Part shown: positions 40,771 to 53,609 of the stretch, one piece after another
How positions within the stretch are numbered: position 1 is the stretch's first letter
How the letters are laid out: each line of letters begins with the position of its first letter
NCBI RefSeq assembly: GCF_036898095.1
Contig: NC_090728.1
Location: 85,489,289-85,553,288 of the forward strand
Origin: Palaemon carinicauda
Taxonomy: Eukaryota > Arthropoda > Malacostraca > Decapoda > Palaemonidae
Direction of reading: 5' to 3'
DNA: 64,000 bases
Made by a program: the position numbers and the translations under genes
Notes under the pieces: generated by a model
Databases searched by the model: none
Told to the model about the DNA's origin: nothing
What the model saw: only the letters and a program-made list of their open reading frames with translations

Positions 40771-43700
40771 CAGTGAACACACACCCTTTGCATGATCTTC
40801 TAATTTAGCAAAGGCAATTATGCTAATGACATAAAATACCACCTTAATGAAATAAGTCCTTTTAATTGAAGGGACTTATATTAAAATAAAAGTTGTCTTA
40901 TTCAAATAAAAGACATTTACTTGAGAATATTCATGAAATGGTCGTACCAATGATCACTGAATACAGAAGCTCTAAGTGCAATACGCAGCGCATCTTTAAA
41001 CTATACCTAACCCTATTCATAAAGATTTCTAGAAGCCAGATGTTGAGGATGATGATAGCCACATCTTGTGAGAATATAATAAGAGAATCTACCTTTGACG
41101 AAAGGGTCCGTAAATGGCAAATAAGGCTGATCTCCTACATATCTGCGTAAGTACAGAATAACAAAATTTGGTTTAATGTAAGGAATAACTTATGTGTTAT
41201 ATCATCATTATTAGGCAAGCATTTACAAATACTAAACCGAGTGAATTATCTATGTTGTAAATGTTACACAATGGTAAGATAAATTTATAACTGCTGGTGG
41301 CTCTTCAAAAGTTTCCAATGCATTTTGTTGAAAAATTTAAAAAAAATTTATACTGAAGTGCAATTTAGTTATGTACAATATTGTATGATATGGATACATT
41401 ATACAAAATAGCAAAATACAGTGAATTAAGATAGAACTGAAGGGAATACCGCATCACTGTAGTTTCCATTTACCGAGTCCAATTTCATTACTTTTTCAAT
41501 GTTCCAAAGACTTGGATATCCCCTAAACAAATTCTGGAATGAATATAACATATTCACCTTCATAAACCTGCAAGTATGTGGGTTCCTAACTTTCAAAGGA
41601 AAATGGCCCATCAAGCTGGTCCTAATTAGTCTTTTTCTGTATTAACTGCATCTAACAAAATTTGACCTCTCTTTTTAAAAAAGGCAGTTTGATGATTTTC
41701 TAATATACATAATCAATTGTTCAAAGATATAAACATACAGAATTTACATAATGCAATGTAATGACAGTGACTGATATAACAATATTAAGATCTATTTATT
41801 TACGGTACATTGGTAATCTACATAATGTCGTCTTTCTTTCCAAAGAGGTTTGATAATAAAAGAAGATGCATGAAAAATTCAATCAAACAAATCAATCTAA
41901 AATTGAAATGATATTTTTATGTATTATATAAATATTATGTACTGTATTGTATAAAGATAACGGCTCCTAAAGTATATTATCAAGAGGTTTCTTTTTTGGG
42001 CTACTATTTTATGTCATGCATTTTTCAGGTATGAACTGAATAATAAATACAGTATTAGTCCAGATAGCTTAGAAACTCCTCTATTAGATGTGTGCTAGTT
42101 GTTGGATATATCTAATATTTAAGTAAATACTCTATTATAAGGATTTCATTATAATTCAGATTTTAAAACTAATCAGTTCAGGTAATACTTTTAAAAGTTT
42201 TTTATCAGTATAATAAAAGACAATTCTTTTTTTCATGATATTGTCTTCCTTCTCATAAGGGAAATCATAGAACCGTCCCCGATAGGTGAAGAGCTACGCA
42301 AAGAACTATGAGGTGATTTTCATCTTCTTTGTTTGTTTCATGAGGTATGTACTTAAGAATGCTAAGACAAAAATATTGCACACCTTTGAGCTAATCATAA
42401 ACAATCGGTATGTTCACTTTAGCTTTCTATATATCTTTATACATTTTTGGCTAATTTTGAAGTAACTATAGGTGACAAACTGGGCTATGAAGCAGACAAT
42501 AAGTGGGCAGAAAGAAAATGGTAGCATTATCATGGATAAAGGTAAAAAGTATACTGGGCTACTGATGAATTAGTAAACATTTATAATGTACAGTATATGT
42601 AAGATATATGTAGACCTAGAAAAAATAGGGAATAAATTAAGAAGGTTTAAAGTATGAAAGGTTAGATTCATAGTTTTGGTGTCTTTGTAAGATCTACAGT
42701 AGCAAGTATATGAGAGATCAGATACCCCAAAATCTGGATAATAATGTAAATCAAAGGCACAAATACACAAATGGTTAGGGCAAGTATTGAGAAGACGAGA
42801 TGAGGAGTGAGCAACAGTACTACGGAAGTGAAGGAATACTAACCAGTAAGAGACCCATAATACCAAATATCAACATCATAAAGATGGCGTGGAGATAGGA
42901 ATTCTGGGAGAAAGTGGATTAGATAGGAAAAAAGATAGGGCGCGTTAAGTACATTATGAAAACTTATGTATAATGTGAATACTGTACTGAACAATCAAGA
43001 TGATGAAATTTTCATGATAAAACAAACGAGACATGAAATTTAACTACAATAATTTATGCTGTTCCACAGCCTTACTGGAATATTCTATTACCTCCACAGC
43101 TATTACCCTGATTTATACAAGTGACAATATTCATAGTACTGTACAACCCAAAGGATGCTGCAATCTCATGAGCTTGACCAATATACTAGCTTTGTCCACA
43201 GAAGCATGGAAAATCTACACATTGAAAACAGTATTTGTTGACTAGATCTGCAATTTCTACTTATTTTCCCCAATTTATTCATCACTGCAATCACACGCAC
43301 AGTGTACAACCATATAATACTTTCAAGTAACTTTCACCTATATAGCCTAAAAGGAATGAACACAATGGATTTTCCCTAAAATAATGAATATTAAGAACAG
43401 GCTGAAAAATATCCTTCTTATCATAAGTCAGGTGGAAACAATAAAAAAAAAAAATAGCAGGAAAAATTGTGGATGTCTAAATCGCAAAAACAAATAGAGT
43501 CTATGTAAAACAAAAAAATCAAAATATTTCCGATTTCCAAAGGTAAATTAGGGTAGTTATGGGCTGATGGGTAGTGCAAGGCTACCTGAGAAGAGACAGG
43601 ACCCTCTCCAAATATCTATGGATCAGCAACCAAAATAGTATTCACAGAGACAGAGTTCTCTTTGTAGAGAGAGAGAAGTATAGAGTAGAAGGAAGTATGT

Positions 43701-44998
43701 CATTGCACACAAAAAAATATTGATTTAAATTCAGTCCCAACAAAAATAGAAACAAGGAAAGGAACAAATATTAGAAAACTATTCATAAAATTTTAAGTGA
43801 TTTAGCTTCCAAAGAAATTGCAACTGGGTTCCTGTACTGTCTAAGCCAAAAGCTTAGACTATGTCTGACTCAAAGAAGCTAATTGTTGAAACATTCCTCT
43901 ACATTGAACCGATACTGAAAATAAACTGACACTATATCCTTAAATGTTTAGTGCTATTAATTTCACAGAAGTAAGAAAATACTTCCCAAACAGATTAATA
44001 CAAATTAAACTGACAAAAAAAAATATATAACAGAATACTTGGAAACATATACATAATTGTTGAGAATTCTGTTTAATTCTGACTACCTAAAACCCCATCT
44101 TTCAACAAACAGTATTGTAATTTTTCAGAAACCACTAAAACATTTTTCTCTTTAGGAGTCTTGAAAGCAGAGTTATGCATACAAAATCTTTAGAGTGTAA
44201 CTGATCCTTCCTACTAGAAAATAGATCACAATCATGTTTAGCAATGAAGCTTTATATTAATTAGACTTCCAATGCATGGTCATCAAAATCCTTGAATTTC
44301 ATATTATGTACTTTCATTTTCTTGTACAGTCTACAGGATTCCCAAATTGACATATATAAACAGTATACTGAAGTAATTTTTTTGTATACTAATTTGCCAA
44401 ATCAAATATGTCAATAGTAGTACAAGAAATATTTTGACACTGGAAAGGAGCTGGTTGTTCTAGTCTAGTGTATATATCGTATCCTGTAAATTAGTTCCAA
44501 ATAGTTTCTTATCTATAAACAGGAAAATACAGAAACTTGATCTAATTGCAGTCAATCTATGGCTCACCTTGCATAAGAAAAATTATAGTCTAAGCAGAAT
44601 GACAGCAAAGAATGGAAATGTTCCTTACAATCTAATCTTCCTAAAATTTCCTTGTAAAGTAGTTAAGATTTGCCCATGCTGAATATGAAAGATGGGATTT
44701 ACAATCATGCACAGACCTGGGTTATTTCCCTCTTGAATCTACATATATCAACTATTTTACCAAGATAATGGAATACTTCATGTATACAGAGCTCATGGAA
44801 TCTATGCATATTGGCCGAAAGTAAAAATAAAGAGATGGAGGTTGGATAAAAACTTGTCAAAATGAGCCTGTGTGGCGAAATTTATCTGGATTATAGGTGG
44901 GTGGATTTACATCCTCCAGATGAATGAATGCAAATGCTAAAAGGTATAATACACCAAAAAAACTGGTAAAGTCTAATTCAAAGATCACAATAGAATAA

Positions 44999-45188
44999 TG
45001 TTATTTTCATTAGTAAAATAAATTTTTGAATATACTTACCCGATGATCATGTAGCTGTCAACTCCGTTGCCCGACAGAAATCTACGGTCGGGATACGCCA
45101 GCGATCGCTATACAGGTGGGGGTGTACACAACAGCGCCATCTGTGGTCAGGTACTCAAGTACTTCTTGTCAACAAGACCTCAATTTTC
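44999..45188 (-). repeat. 3' ITR of element F
   Basis: Begins 'tgttattttcattagtaaaa'. The interior is the inverse of 51441-51590 and shares the variants 'tctacggtcgg', 'gtggtcaggt' and 'aagacctcaa' with it. Confidence 0.88.
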
Positions 45189-45237
45189 TCCTCGGTCCAC
45201 TGGTTCTCTATGGGGAGGAAGGGCGGGTCCTTTAAAT

Positions 45238-45326
45238 CATGATCATCGGGTAAGTATATTCAAAAATTTATTTTACTAATGAAAATAACATTTTTCAATA
45301 TTAATCTTACCCGATGATCATGTAGC
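45238..45326 (-). repeat. Internal complementary region of element F
   Basis: Same two-part design as in E, from 'catgatcatcgggtaagtat' to 'cccgatgatcatgtagctg', with the junction after 'aaaataaca'. Confidence 0.87.
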
Positions 45327-45726
45327 TGATTCACACCCAGGGTGGTGGGTGGAGACCAGCATACATGTTAACAAAGAAGCTAAGTATCCCGTATTTCATT
45401 TTATTAGTTATTCAAAATAACAATATAAAATAAATAAGTACCTGGTAAGGAAGTCGACTTGAACCATTACTCTGCCTTTATTAAGTACGTCTTCCTTACT
45501 GAGCTTAGCGGTCCTCTTAGGATGCTGAACGACTCTTAGGTGCTGAAGTATAAAGGGCTGCAACCCATACTAAAGGACCTCATCACAACCTCTAACCTAG
45601 GCGCTTCTCAAGAAAGAATTGACCACCCGCCAAATCAACCAGGATGCGGAAGGCTTCTTAGCCGACCGTACAACCCAAAAACAACAATAAAAAGTATTCA
45701 AGAGAAAGGTTAAAAAGGTTATGGGA

Positions 45727-48630
45727 TTATGGGAATGTAGTGGCTGAGCCCTCACCTACTACTGCACTCGCTGCTACGAATGGTCCCAGGGTGTAGCAGT
45801 TCTCGTAAAGAGACTGGACATCTTTGAGATAGAATGATGCGAACACTGACTTGCTTCTCCAATAGGTTGCATCCATAACACTCTGCAGAGAACGGTTCTG
45901 TTTGAAGGCCACTGAAGTAGCCACAGCTCTCACTTCATGTGTCCTTACCTTCAGCAAAGCAAGGTCTTCTTCCTTCATATGAGAATGAGCTTCTCTAATC
46001 AGAAGCCTGATGTAGTAAGAAACTGCGTTCTTAGACATTGGTAGCGAAGGCTTCTTAACAGCACACCATAAGGCTTCTGATTGTCCTCGTAAGGGTTTCG
46101 ACCTTTTTAGATAGTACCTAAGAGCTCTGACTGGGCAAAGTACTCTCTCCAGTTCGTTACCCACCAAGTTGGACAGGCTAGGGATCTCGAACGATTTAGG
46201 CTAAGGACGTGAAGGAAGCTCGTTTTTAGCCAAAAAACCGAGCTGCAAGGAACATGTAGCCGTTTCCGATGTGAAACCTATGTTCCTGCTGAAGGCGTGG
46301 ATCTCACTTACTCTTTTAGCTGTTGCTAGGCATACGAGGAAAAGAGTTTTTAATGTGAGGTCCTTAAAAGAGGCTGATTGGAGCGGTTCAAATCTAGATG
46401 ACATCAGGAACCTTAGGACCACGTCTAGATTCCAGCCTGGAGTGGACAACCGACGTTCCTTTGAGGTCTCAAAAGACCTAAGGAGGTCCTGTAGATCTTT
46501 GTTGGTGGAAAGATCCAAGCCTCTGTGGCGGAAAACCGCTGCCAACATACTTCTGTAACCCTTGATCGTAGGAGCTGATAGGGATCTAACGTTCCTTAGA
46601 TGTAACAGGAAGTCAGCAATCTGGGTTACAGTGGTACTGGTTGAGGAAACTGCATTGGCCTTGCACCAGCTTCGGAAGACTTCCCATTTAGATTGATAGA
46701 CTCTGAGAGTGGATGTCCTCCTTGCTCTGGCAATCGCTCTGGCTGCCTCCTTCGAAAAGCCTCTAGCTCTTGAGAGTCTTTCGATAGTCTGAAGGCAGTC
46801 AGACGAAGAGCGTGGAGGCTTGGGTGTACCTTCTTTATGTGAGGTTGACGCAGAAGGTCCACTCTTAGAGGGAGAGTCCTGGGAACGTCGACCAGCCATT
46901 GCAGTACCTCTGTGAACCATTCTCTCGCGGGCCAGAGGGGAGCAACCAACGTCAGCCGTGTCCCTTTGTGAGAGGCGAATTTCTGAAGTACCCTGTTGAC
47001 AATCTTGAACGGCGGGAATGCATACAGGTCGAGATGGGACCAATCCAGCAGAAAGGCATCCACGTGAACTGCTGCTGGGTCTGGAATCGGAGAACAATAC
47101 AATGGGAGCCTCTTGGTCATCGAGGTAGCGAACAGATCTATGGTTGGCTGACCCCACAGGGTCCAAAGTCTGCTGCAAACATTCTTGTGAAGGGTCCACT
47201 CTGTGGGGATGACCTGACCCTTCCGGCTGAGGCGATCTGCCATGACATTCATATCGCCCTGAATGAACCTCGTTACCAGCGTGAGCCTTCGATCTTTTGA
47301 CCAAATGAGGAGGTCCCTTGCGATCTCGAACAACTTCCTCGAATGAGTCCCCCCCTGCTTGGAGATGTAAGCCAAGGCTGTGGTGTTGTCGGAGTTCACC
47401 TCCACCACCTTGTTTAGCTGGAGGGACTTGAAGTTTATTAAGGCCAGATGAACCGCCAACAACTCCTTGCAATTGATGTGAAGTGTCCTTTGCTCCTGAT
47501 TCCATGTTCCCGAGCATTCCTGTCCATCCAATGTCGCACCCCAGCCCGAGTCTGATGCGTCCGAGAAGAGACGGTGGTCGGGGGTCTGAACAGCTAACGA
47601 AAGACCTTCCTTGAGAAGAATGCTGTTCTTCCACCACGTTAGAGTAGACCTCATCTCCTCGGAAACAGGAACTGAGACCGTCTCTAGCGTCATGTCCTTT
47701 ATCCAGTGAGCAGCCAGATGATACTGAAGGGGGCGGAGGTGGAGTCTCCCTAACTCGATGAACAGGGCCAGCGATGAAAGTGTCCCTGTTAGACTCATCC
47801 ACTGCCTGACTGAGCATCGGTTCCTTCTCAGCATGCTCAGGATGCACTCTAGGGCTTGGTTGATCCTTGGGGCCGACGGAAAAGCCCGAAAAGCTCGACT
47901 CTGAATCTCCATACCCAGGTAACCAATGGTCTGGGATGGGACGAGCTGGGACTTCTCTAAATTGACCAGGAGGCCCAGTTCCTTGGTCAGATCCATAGTC
48001 CATCTGAGATTCTCCAGACAGCGACGACTTGTGGGAGCTCTTAAAAGCCAGTCGTCTAAATAGAGGGAGGCTCTGATGTCTGCCAAGTGAAGGAATTTCG
48101 CAATATTCCTCATCAGTCTCGTAAACACAAGAGGTGCCGTGCTTAGGCCAAAGCACAGGGCTTGGAACTGGTACACAACCTTTCCAAAGACGAATCTTAG
48201 GAAAGGTTGGGAGTCTGGATGGATGGGGACGTGAAAGTATGCGTCTTTCAGGTCTAACGAGACCATCCAGTCCTCCTGCCTGACCGCTGCTAGGACCGAC
48301 TTCGTCGTCTCCATCGTGAACGTCTGCTTGGTGACATAAGCATTGAGAGCACTGACGTCCAGCACCGGTCTCCAACCTCCTGTCTTCTTGGCTACCAGGA
48401 AGAGACGGTTGTAAAAGCCCGGGGATTGATGATCCCGGACTATGACCACTGCTTCCTTTTGTAGCAAGAGCGACACCTCTTGTTGCAACGCTAGCCTCTT
48501 GTCCTTCTCCTTGTAGTTGGGAGAGAGGTTGATGGGAGATGTAGCTAGAGGGGGATTGAGGCAGAACGGAATTCTGTATCCCTCCCTTAGCCACTTCACA
48601 GACTGAGCGTCTGCACCTCTGCTCTCCCAA
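45727..48630 (-). pseudogene. Tyrosine recombinase frame of element F with one TAG
   Basis: The frame is open from the Gag stop (TGA 48685-48687) down to a TAG at 46201-46203. At that position E and D have the Trp codon in 'PSRPWPKSF'. The same frame continues open to 45727. 'ATAKRVSEIHAFSR' lies before the stop; 'RTHEVRAVATSVAF' and 'DATYWRSKSVFASFYLKDV' lie after it, so the truncated product lacks the H-x-x-R box and the tyrosine. A second start at 46167 would give only the C-terminal 146 residues. Otherwise the sequence is nearly the same as E. Confidence 0.88.
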
Positions 48631-48812
48631 GCTTGCCAGAAGGTCTTGAGTCTGGCTCCCACTGCTGTCTGGAGAGGAAGGCAGTCAAAACTTGCCTTTT
48701 GCGGACTTGGAACCCTTCTTGGACTTGCCACGGTGACTGTCTGCACGGGTAACTCCTCTGCTGGAGGTTCTGCCACGAAAGGGCGGGATGAACCTAGAAG
48801 CAGGAGTATCAA
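46626..48812 (-). CDS. RT-RNase H-Dam-like polyprotein of element F
   Basis: 728 residues, open throughout. RT motifs: 'SLDLKDAYFHVPIHPDSQPF', 'FGLSTAPLVFTRLMRN', 'LYLDDWLLRAP'. RNase H: 'LFSDASDSGWGATL', 'INCKELLAVHLAL', 'VNSDNTTALAYI', 'NVMADRLSRKGQ', so all expected carboxylates are present. Dam-like: 'TIDLFATSMTKRLPLYCSP', 'LYAFPPFKIVNRVL', 'VAPLWPAREWF'. It overlaps the Gag end in the +1 frame by about 128 nt and is overlapped by the YR frame along nearly all its length. By sequence it is the most complete RT/RNase H in the window. Confidence 0.9.
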   Translation of the reverse strand: MILLLLGSSRPFVAEPPAEELPVQTVTVASPRRVPSPQKASFDCLPLQTAVGARLKTFWQAWESRGADAQSVKWLREGYRIPFCLNPPLATSPINLSPNYKEKDKRLALQQEVSLLLQKEAVVIVRDHQSPGFYNRLFLVAKKTGGWRPVLDVSALNAYVTKQTFTMETTKSVLAAVRQEDWMVSLDLKDAYFHVPIHPDSQPFLRFVFGKVVYQFQALCFGLSTAPLVFTRLMRNIAKFLHLADIRASLYLDDWLLRAPTSRRCLENLRWTMDLTKELGLLVNLEKSQLVPSQTIGYLGMEIQSRAFRAFPSAPRINQALECILSMLRRNRCSVRQWMSLTGTLSSLALFIELGRLHLRPLQYHLAAHWIKDMTLETVSVPVSEEMRSTLTWWKNSILLKEGLSLAVQTPDHRLFSDASDSGWGATLDGQECSGTWNQEQRTLHINCKELLAVHLALINFKSLQLNKVVEVNSDNTTALAYISKQGGTHSRKLFEIARDLLIWSKDRRLTLVTRFIQGDMNVMADRLSRKGQVIPTEWTLHKNVCSRLWTLWGQPTIDLFATSMTKRLPLYCSPIPDPAAVHVDAFLLDWSHLDLYAFPPFKIVNRVLQKFASHKGTRLTLVAPLWPAREWFTEVLQWLVDVPRTLPLRVDLLRQPHIKKVHPSLHALRLTAFRLSKDSQELEAFRRRQPERLPEQGGHPLSESINLNGKSSEAGARPMQFPQPVPL

Positions 48813-51225
48813 CTGCTAAAGGGCGGAAGGGTCTAGGCACGGAAGGTAAGGTTTTAGCCTTACGTGCAGAAGAAGCCATGAGGTCATGCGTATCCTTCTG
48901 GATAAGAGAGGCAGCCATCCCCTTAATCAACTCCTCCGGAAACAGACACTTGGAGAGAGGAGCAAACAGCAACTCTGACTTCTGGCAAGGAGTGATACCA
49001 GCAGATAAGAAGGAGCACAGACGTTCTCTCTTCTTGAGGACCCCTGATACATATGAAGCCGCAAGTTCACCAGACCCATCCCGTATTGCCTTGTCCATGC
49101 TGGACATGATCAGCATGGCCGAGTCCTTGTCAGAAGGGGAAGTCTTCCTGCTTAAGGCTCCCAAACACCAATCGAGGAAGTTGAATATCTCGAAGGCACG
49201 AAAGACTCCCTTCAACATATGATCAAGATCGGAAAAGGACCAGCAGATCTTCGAACGTCTCATAGCCAACCTGCGGGGAGAGTCAACCAGACTTGAGAAG
49301 TCGGCCTGGGCAGAGGCAGGAACCCCCAAGCCAGGTTCCTCTCCCGTGGCATACCAGACGCTCGACTTAAAAGCCAGCTTGGGAGGAGGAAACACAAAAG
49401 AGGTCCTTCCCAGTTGCTTCTTGGAATGCAACCAATCCCCCATAACCCTCAAAGCTCTCCTTGATGATCTGGCGAGAACAAGCTTGGTGAAGGCAGGCGC
49501 AGCAGACTGCATGCCCAGAGCAAACTCGGAGGGAGGAGAACGAGGGGTTGCAGACACAAAGTGTTCAGGATACAATTCTCTGAACAAAGCAAGGACTTTG
49601 CGAAAGTCTAAGGAGGGTGGCGAAGACTTGTGTCCTTCAACATCAGAGTGAGGATCATCCAGATGAGCAGCTTCATCCTCCGATACATCCTCATCCGAAA
49701 GTTGAGTTGTGAGTGGCAAAGGCAGAGCAGCAAGCTGAACGGCTGAATCCTGCAGAACGGGTGCATGTGTACCTGCGGATCCATCACCATGCCTCTGCTG
49801 GACAGACTGTGAGCTGGCAACAACAAAAGCAGAGGGCCGGTGTGTGGGAGGGTCTGCGGTGGGCTGAGGAGCATGCGGTATGGTATGCAGAGCATGTTGT
49901 AAGGCATGCGGCTCATGCTGCATGGTATGCGGCTCATGCTGCATGGTATGCGGCTCATGCTGCATGGTATGCGGCTCATGCTGCATGGTATGCGGAGCAT
50001 GCTGTAAGGTCTGCAGAGCATGCTGCATGGGCTGAGGAGAATGCCGCATAGTGCTGGAACTCGGCAACTCCTGATGCGGCAGCTCACGCATGTTAGCAGA
50101 TGGTGCAGCAAGAACATGCGTCTGGCAGTGAGGACTGCGCATCGGTGGAGGAGCTCTCACAGGTGGGGTGTGGGAGCAGGCAGCCGCAGTATCTGCTGAG
50201 CGCACAACCTCTGCGGGTTGTAGGATAACAGGAGAGGTGTTAACCTTCTCGGCATGATACTCCTGCATAAAAGCCGCAAGCTGAGACTGCATAGTCTGCA
50301 GCATGGACCACTTAGGGTCTACTGTGGTTGGAGCAACAACAGACGGTGCAGAGGCCTGTTGAGGGACCACTCTACCTCTCTTGGGAGGTGTGCAGTCATC
50401 AGATGACTGCGGCGAGTCCGAACTGACCCAGTGGCTACACCTGGGCCGTTGGACTAGCTCGGAAGGGACCTTACGTTTGAGCGGTCGTGAGACCTTGGTC
50501 CACCGTTTCCTCCTGGAAACCTCTTCCACAGACGAGGAATGTAAGGGCTCATTCGTCTGGGAGTGGAAGGGACGATCCTTAGCAGATGCGTCCGCAACCA
50601 CTGAGGATACATCCGTGCGCCGATCAAGGCCTGCCGAACCCTTTGGTCCTTCGACATTGCTTCTCCCCTGGGCTTGGGAGCTTGCAAGAGGTCCCGGACT
50701 GGGAGGATGACTGGCACGCACAGATGTACCCTCATGCGCAACACTGACACTGACACTATGCACAGCACTAGCACTAACACTTCCCACTGCACTCTTCGCT
50801 TTCAGCTCTCTGACATCTGCCAAGAGCTGATTGCGGTCACTAACCAACGACTCCACCTTATCACCGAGAGCCTGAATGGCACGCAACATATCAGCCATTG
50901 CAGGCTGAGCACTCGTAGCAGGTTCGGGAGTCACCACCACAGGGGAAGGAAAAGGTTGAGGGGCATGGGGAGAGGAAAAATCCACAGAGCGAGAAGAACT
51001 CCTCCTATCTCTCTCCTTCTCTAACCTACGTGTATATCTGAGGAATTCATTAAAATCGAATTCCGAAAGCCCAGCACATTCCCCACATCGATCTTCCAAT
51101 TGACAGGATTTTCCCCTACAATTGGAACATACGGTGTGAGGATCTATAGAGGCCTTCGGAAGACGCCTATTACAAGTCCTAACACTACACTGCCTGTATT
51201 TAGGAACTTGGGAATGGTCAGACAT
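48685..51225 (-). CDS. Gag of element F, with expanded heptapeptide repeat
   Basis: About 846 residues from the ATG at 51225, chosen because it matches the E start ('MSDHSQVPKYRQCSVRTC'); the frame is also open 22 codons further up to another ATG at 51291. It has the same Cys clusters, Pro/Ser-rich linker and basic tail ('PPFRGRTSSRGVTRADSHRG') as E. The linker holds about nine 7-residue units (MQHEPHT type), against three in E, which explains most of the length difference. Confidence 0.85.
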   Translation of the reverse strand: MSDHSQVPKYRQCSVRTCNRRLPKASIDPHTVCSNCRGKSCQLEDRCGECAGLSEFDFNEFLRYTRRLEKERDRRSSSRSVDFSSPHAPQPFPSPVVVTPEPATSAQPAMADMLRAIQALGDKVESLVSDRNQLLADVRELKAKSAVGSVSASAVHSVSVSVAHEGTSVRASHPPSPGPLASSQAQGRSNVEGPKGSAGLDRRTDVSSVVADASAKDRPFHSQTNEPLHSSSVEEVSRRKRWTKVSRPLKRKVPSELVQRPRCSHWVSSDSPQSSDDCTPPKRGRVVPQQASAPSVVAPTTVDPKWSMLQTMQSQLAAFMQEYHAEKVNTSPVILQPAEVVRSADTAAACSHTPPVRAPPPMRSPHCQTHVLAAPSANMRELPHQELPSSSTMRHSPQPMQHALQTLQHAPHTMQHEPHTMQHEPHTMQHEPHTMQHEPHALQHALHTIPHAPQPTADPPTHRPSAFVVASSQSVQQRHGDGSAGTHAPVLQDSAVQLAALPLPLTTQLSDEDVSEDEAAHLDDPHSDVEGHKSSPPSLDFRKVLALFRELYPEHFVSATPRSPPSEFALGMQSAAPAFTKLVLARSSRRALRVMGDWLHSKKQLGRTSFVFPPPKLAFKSSVWYATGEEPGLGVPASAQADFSSLVDSPRRLAMRRSKICWSFSDLDHMLKGVFRAFEIFNFLDWCLGALSRKTSPSDKDSAMLIMSSMDKAIRDGSGELAASYVSGVLKKRERLCSFLSAGITPCQKSELLFAPLSKCLFPEELIKGMAASLIQKDTHDLMASSARKAKTLPSVPRPFRPLAVDTPASRFIPPFRGRTSSRGVTRADSHRGKSKKGSKSAKGKF
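49875..50050 (-). repeat. 21-bp in-frame minisatellite in Gag of element F
   Basis: Units of 21 bp ('tgctgcatggtatgcggctca' type) encode MQHEPHT-like heptapeptides. Four central units are almost identical, and outer units are more diverged (LQHALHT, MRHSPQP). Confidence 0.9.
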
Positions 51226-51440
51226 CTTGAATTTAGAGGTAGTCAAGGGGGAATTCCAAAGTAAAGTAAAGATCGTTAACCAATGAATCAAATTAATTCC
51301 AAAAGCTTGCTAAGCTAAGGATAAAGCTTCCTGAACAGCGAAGGCTAAATTTCAGAGCAAATACATCACCAAAACGTGAACAAAAGACTCCAAAATCAAC
51401 AGCGTATCCATGTAGGTCTTGCCGGCGGCACGACAGAGGA

Positions 51441-51606
51441 AAAATTGAGGTCTTGTTGACAAGAAGTACTTGAGTACCTGACCACAGATGGCGCTGTTGT
51501 GTACACCCCCACCTGGATAGCGATCGCTGGCGTATCCCGACCGTAGATTTCTGTCGGGCAACGGAGTTGACAGCTACATGATCATCGGGTAAGATTAATA
51601 TTGAAA
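51441..51606 (-). repeat. 5' ITR of element F
   Basis: Inverse of the 3' ITR interior with one visible difference. It ends 'ggtaagattaatattgaaa' on the + strand. Confidence 0.88.
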
Positions 51607-52169
51607 AAATAATAATAATAAAAAAAAGCTCGTCTGAAACTAACAGTAGTTGGTGATCTGGTACAAGCGGAAATAAGTAATAATTCTTGTGACCAGCTTT
51701 GATTTTATCTTTCATCAGTAAATCTTACTCTGGTGATTGACAACTGAATAAGTAGCATGCCCTGCAAGACTAACTGCTTGAAAAGAAGAAACAAGTATCG
51801 AGTCTTTTCACCTGTACAGTGGGATTTTAAAAATGCTATGAAAATTTTAGCAAGATCATATCTGAATATTTCAGACATTGCAAAGAAAAAGCCCAATCAT
51901 AAACTAATTAACGAACATTCAATTATTCAAAGAAAACAAATGTTTACTTACACTATCTTGAAAACAACACACAAAATTCATAAAAACCATTTGAAAATTT
52001 TTCTAACCTTCCAAAGAAATTTCTTTTGAAGTTTAAAAAATTAATTTTACACAAACATATTACCTACATGTAAAAGACAAATGAAACAAAACCTATTTAA
52101 GTAATGAAAATATAAAACAAATAGTAATTCTGCTTAATCTGATGAAAATGTTAATTGGAGAAAATCTTG

Positions 52170-52219
<50 letters not shown>

Positions 52220-53609
52220 CTGAAAGGTAACCAATTCTCCCCAAGTGAATAAATAGTTTTGAATACAGGGGCCAAATTATGGAGAGATGTTTTAGAGCAT
52301 AAAACACTTCCATTCACAAGACAGAATAAACTGTAGGTCACTTTACTGATATGTTTCATTTTGCAATCAACTATTCAATCTAAAGCAAGCTGAAGTTTTC
52401 TCACTAGGCACAATGAATGCTACGTACTATAAGTTTTTTAAAGATCTCCCTGTAAGTTCTAAAGGAAAAAGTACAAAATCCAATAATGGAAGAGAGATGA
52501 AACAAAAGAGCAAAAATCTGGAATGCACAGAGAGGGGAAACACCTTTAAGATGAACTTAGAGGTGTCAATGAACAACAGTACAGAAATAAAACAAAGGAA
52601 TGTTACAAACAACAAGATTATGATTTACAGATATAAATCCCGAAAAAATTTATCAAAAAAGAAGTCCAAATTTATCAACTGAGGATACATATGAAACACA
52701 AGGGTTACTAAGCAGTATAGCTTTATAGAGATTTATAGAATCCAAGGAGGACCAATATTTATATCTGTATTTGTTCTATGGAGAACTTCAAACAGTATGC
52801 CTTGTAAAGAGCAATGCATGCTGAAATTTAAGTTCTTTGCAGTGCCCCTTCAGCCAGAGTTAAAATTCTTTCTGTCTTTTTTATCTTAATCAGTCCTCTT
52901 TGGCTTCCTCCCACACAATAGCACAACTCCCTGATATTGCTCAAAATTACACAACTCATTTTAGGAAAAGTCCTATGTCCAAACCTGTTAAGATTCGGGA
53001 AATTTGACTTGATGATCTGCTTGAACTATTTCATAATATAAATACAGGTATATTTTTGCACTTCAATCTTCACAACATAAAGTTGATGAGGGGACTAGCA
53101 ACAGCTCACTGCAATAAACAAATGAATGAATAAATTAATGTAGATGATAAGTATAAAACCTTTGAAAATCAAAATTTGTTTTCTCTCATTCTTAACATCT
53201 CAGTTGCAATTAGTGTATTCTCTTGAATTTTCCCTTATTCAGCTCCAATACAATTACATTTTTTCAGTATTAGTGTTTTTGGTAATTGTGTCACCTAACT
53301 GCTCAGTCTAGATAAAAAGCTAAATTTAAGTGTTAAAATCCTTTTGCTGTTAATTCGTCAGTGATGGTGCTGGTTCCGCATCATCTAATGCTTTGAGATC
53401 CTCTTTATTCATCATAGTTGTGACTGTATCAATCGTTGCTGTGTCAGTACAGATTTATATTTTTTTGCAGACTGGCTGCATGTTTTTTCTTCTTACCATC
53501 TTTTTTAATCAACTTGGGGACCATTATTACGATATCATTAACCCTACTAATTAGTAAAAAATTTAATTTTGATGAACAACAGCAAACACATCTCGACAAA
53601 GAACATGCT

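Larger units (their letters stand above)
44999..51606 (-). mobile_element. DIRS-type retrotransposon F, full length, one stop in YR
   Basis: A 6.6-kb copy closely related to E, same orientation and same layout: 5' ITR 51441-51606, Gag, RT/RNase H, YR, ICR 45238-45326, 3' ITR 44999-45188. The ITR pair differs at one visible position ('tatccagg' against 'tatacagg') and shares element-specific variants not found in E. YR has a single TAG. RNase H keeps all catalytic residues here, unlike E. Confidence 0.92.
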
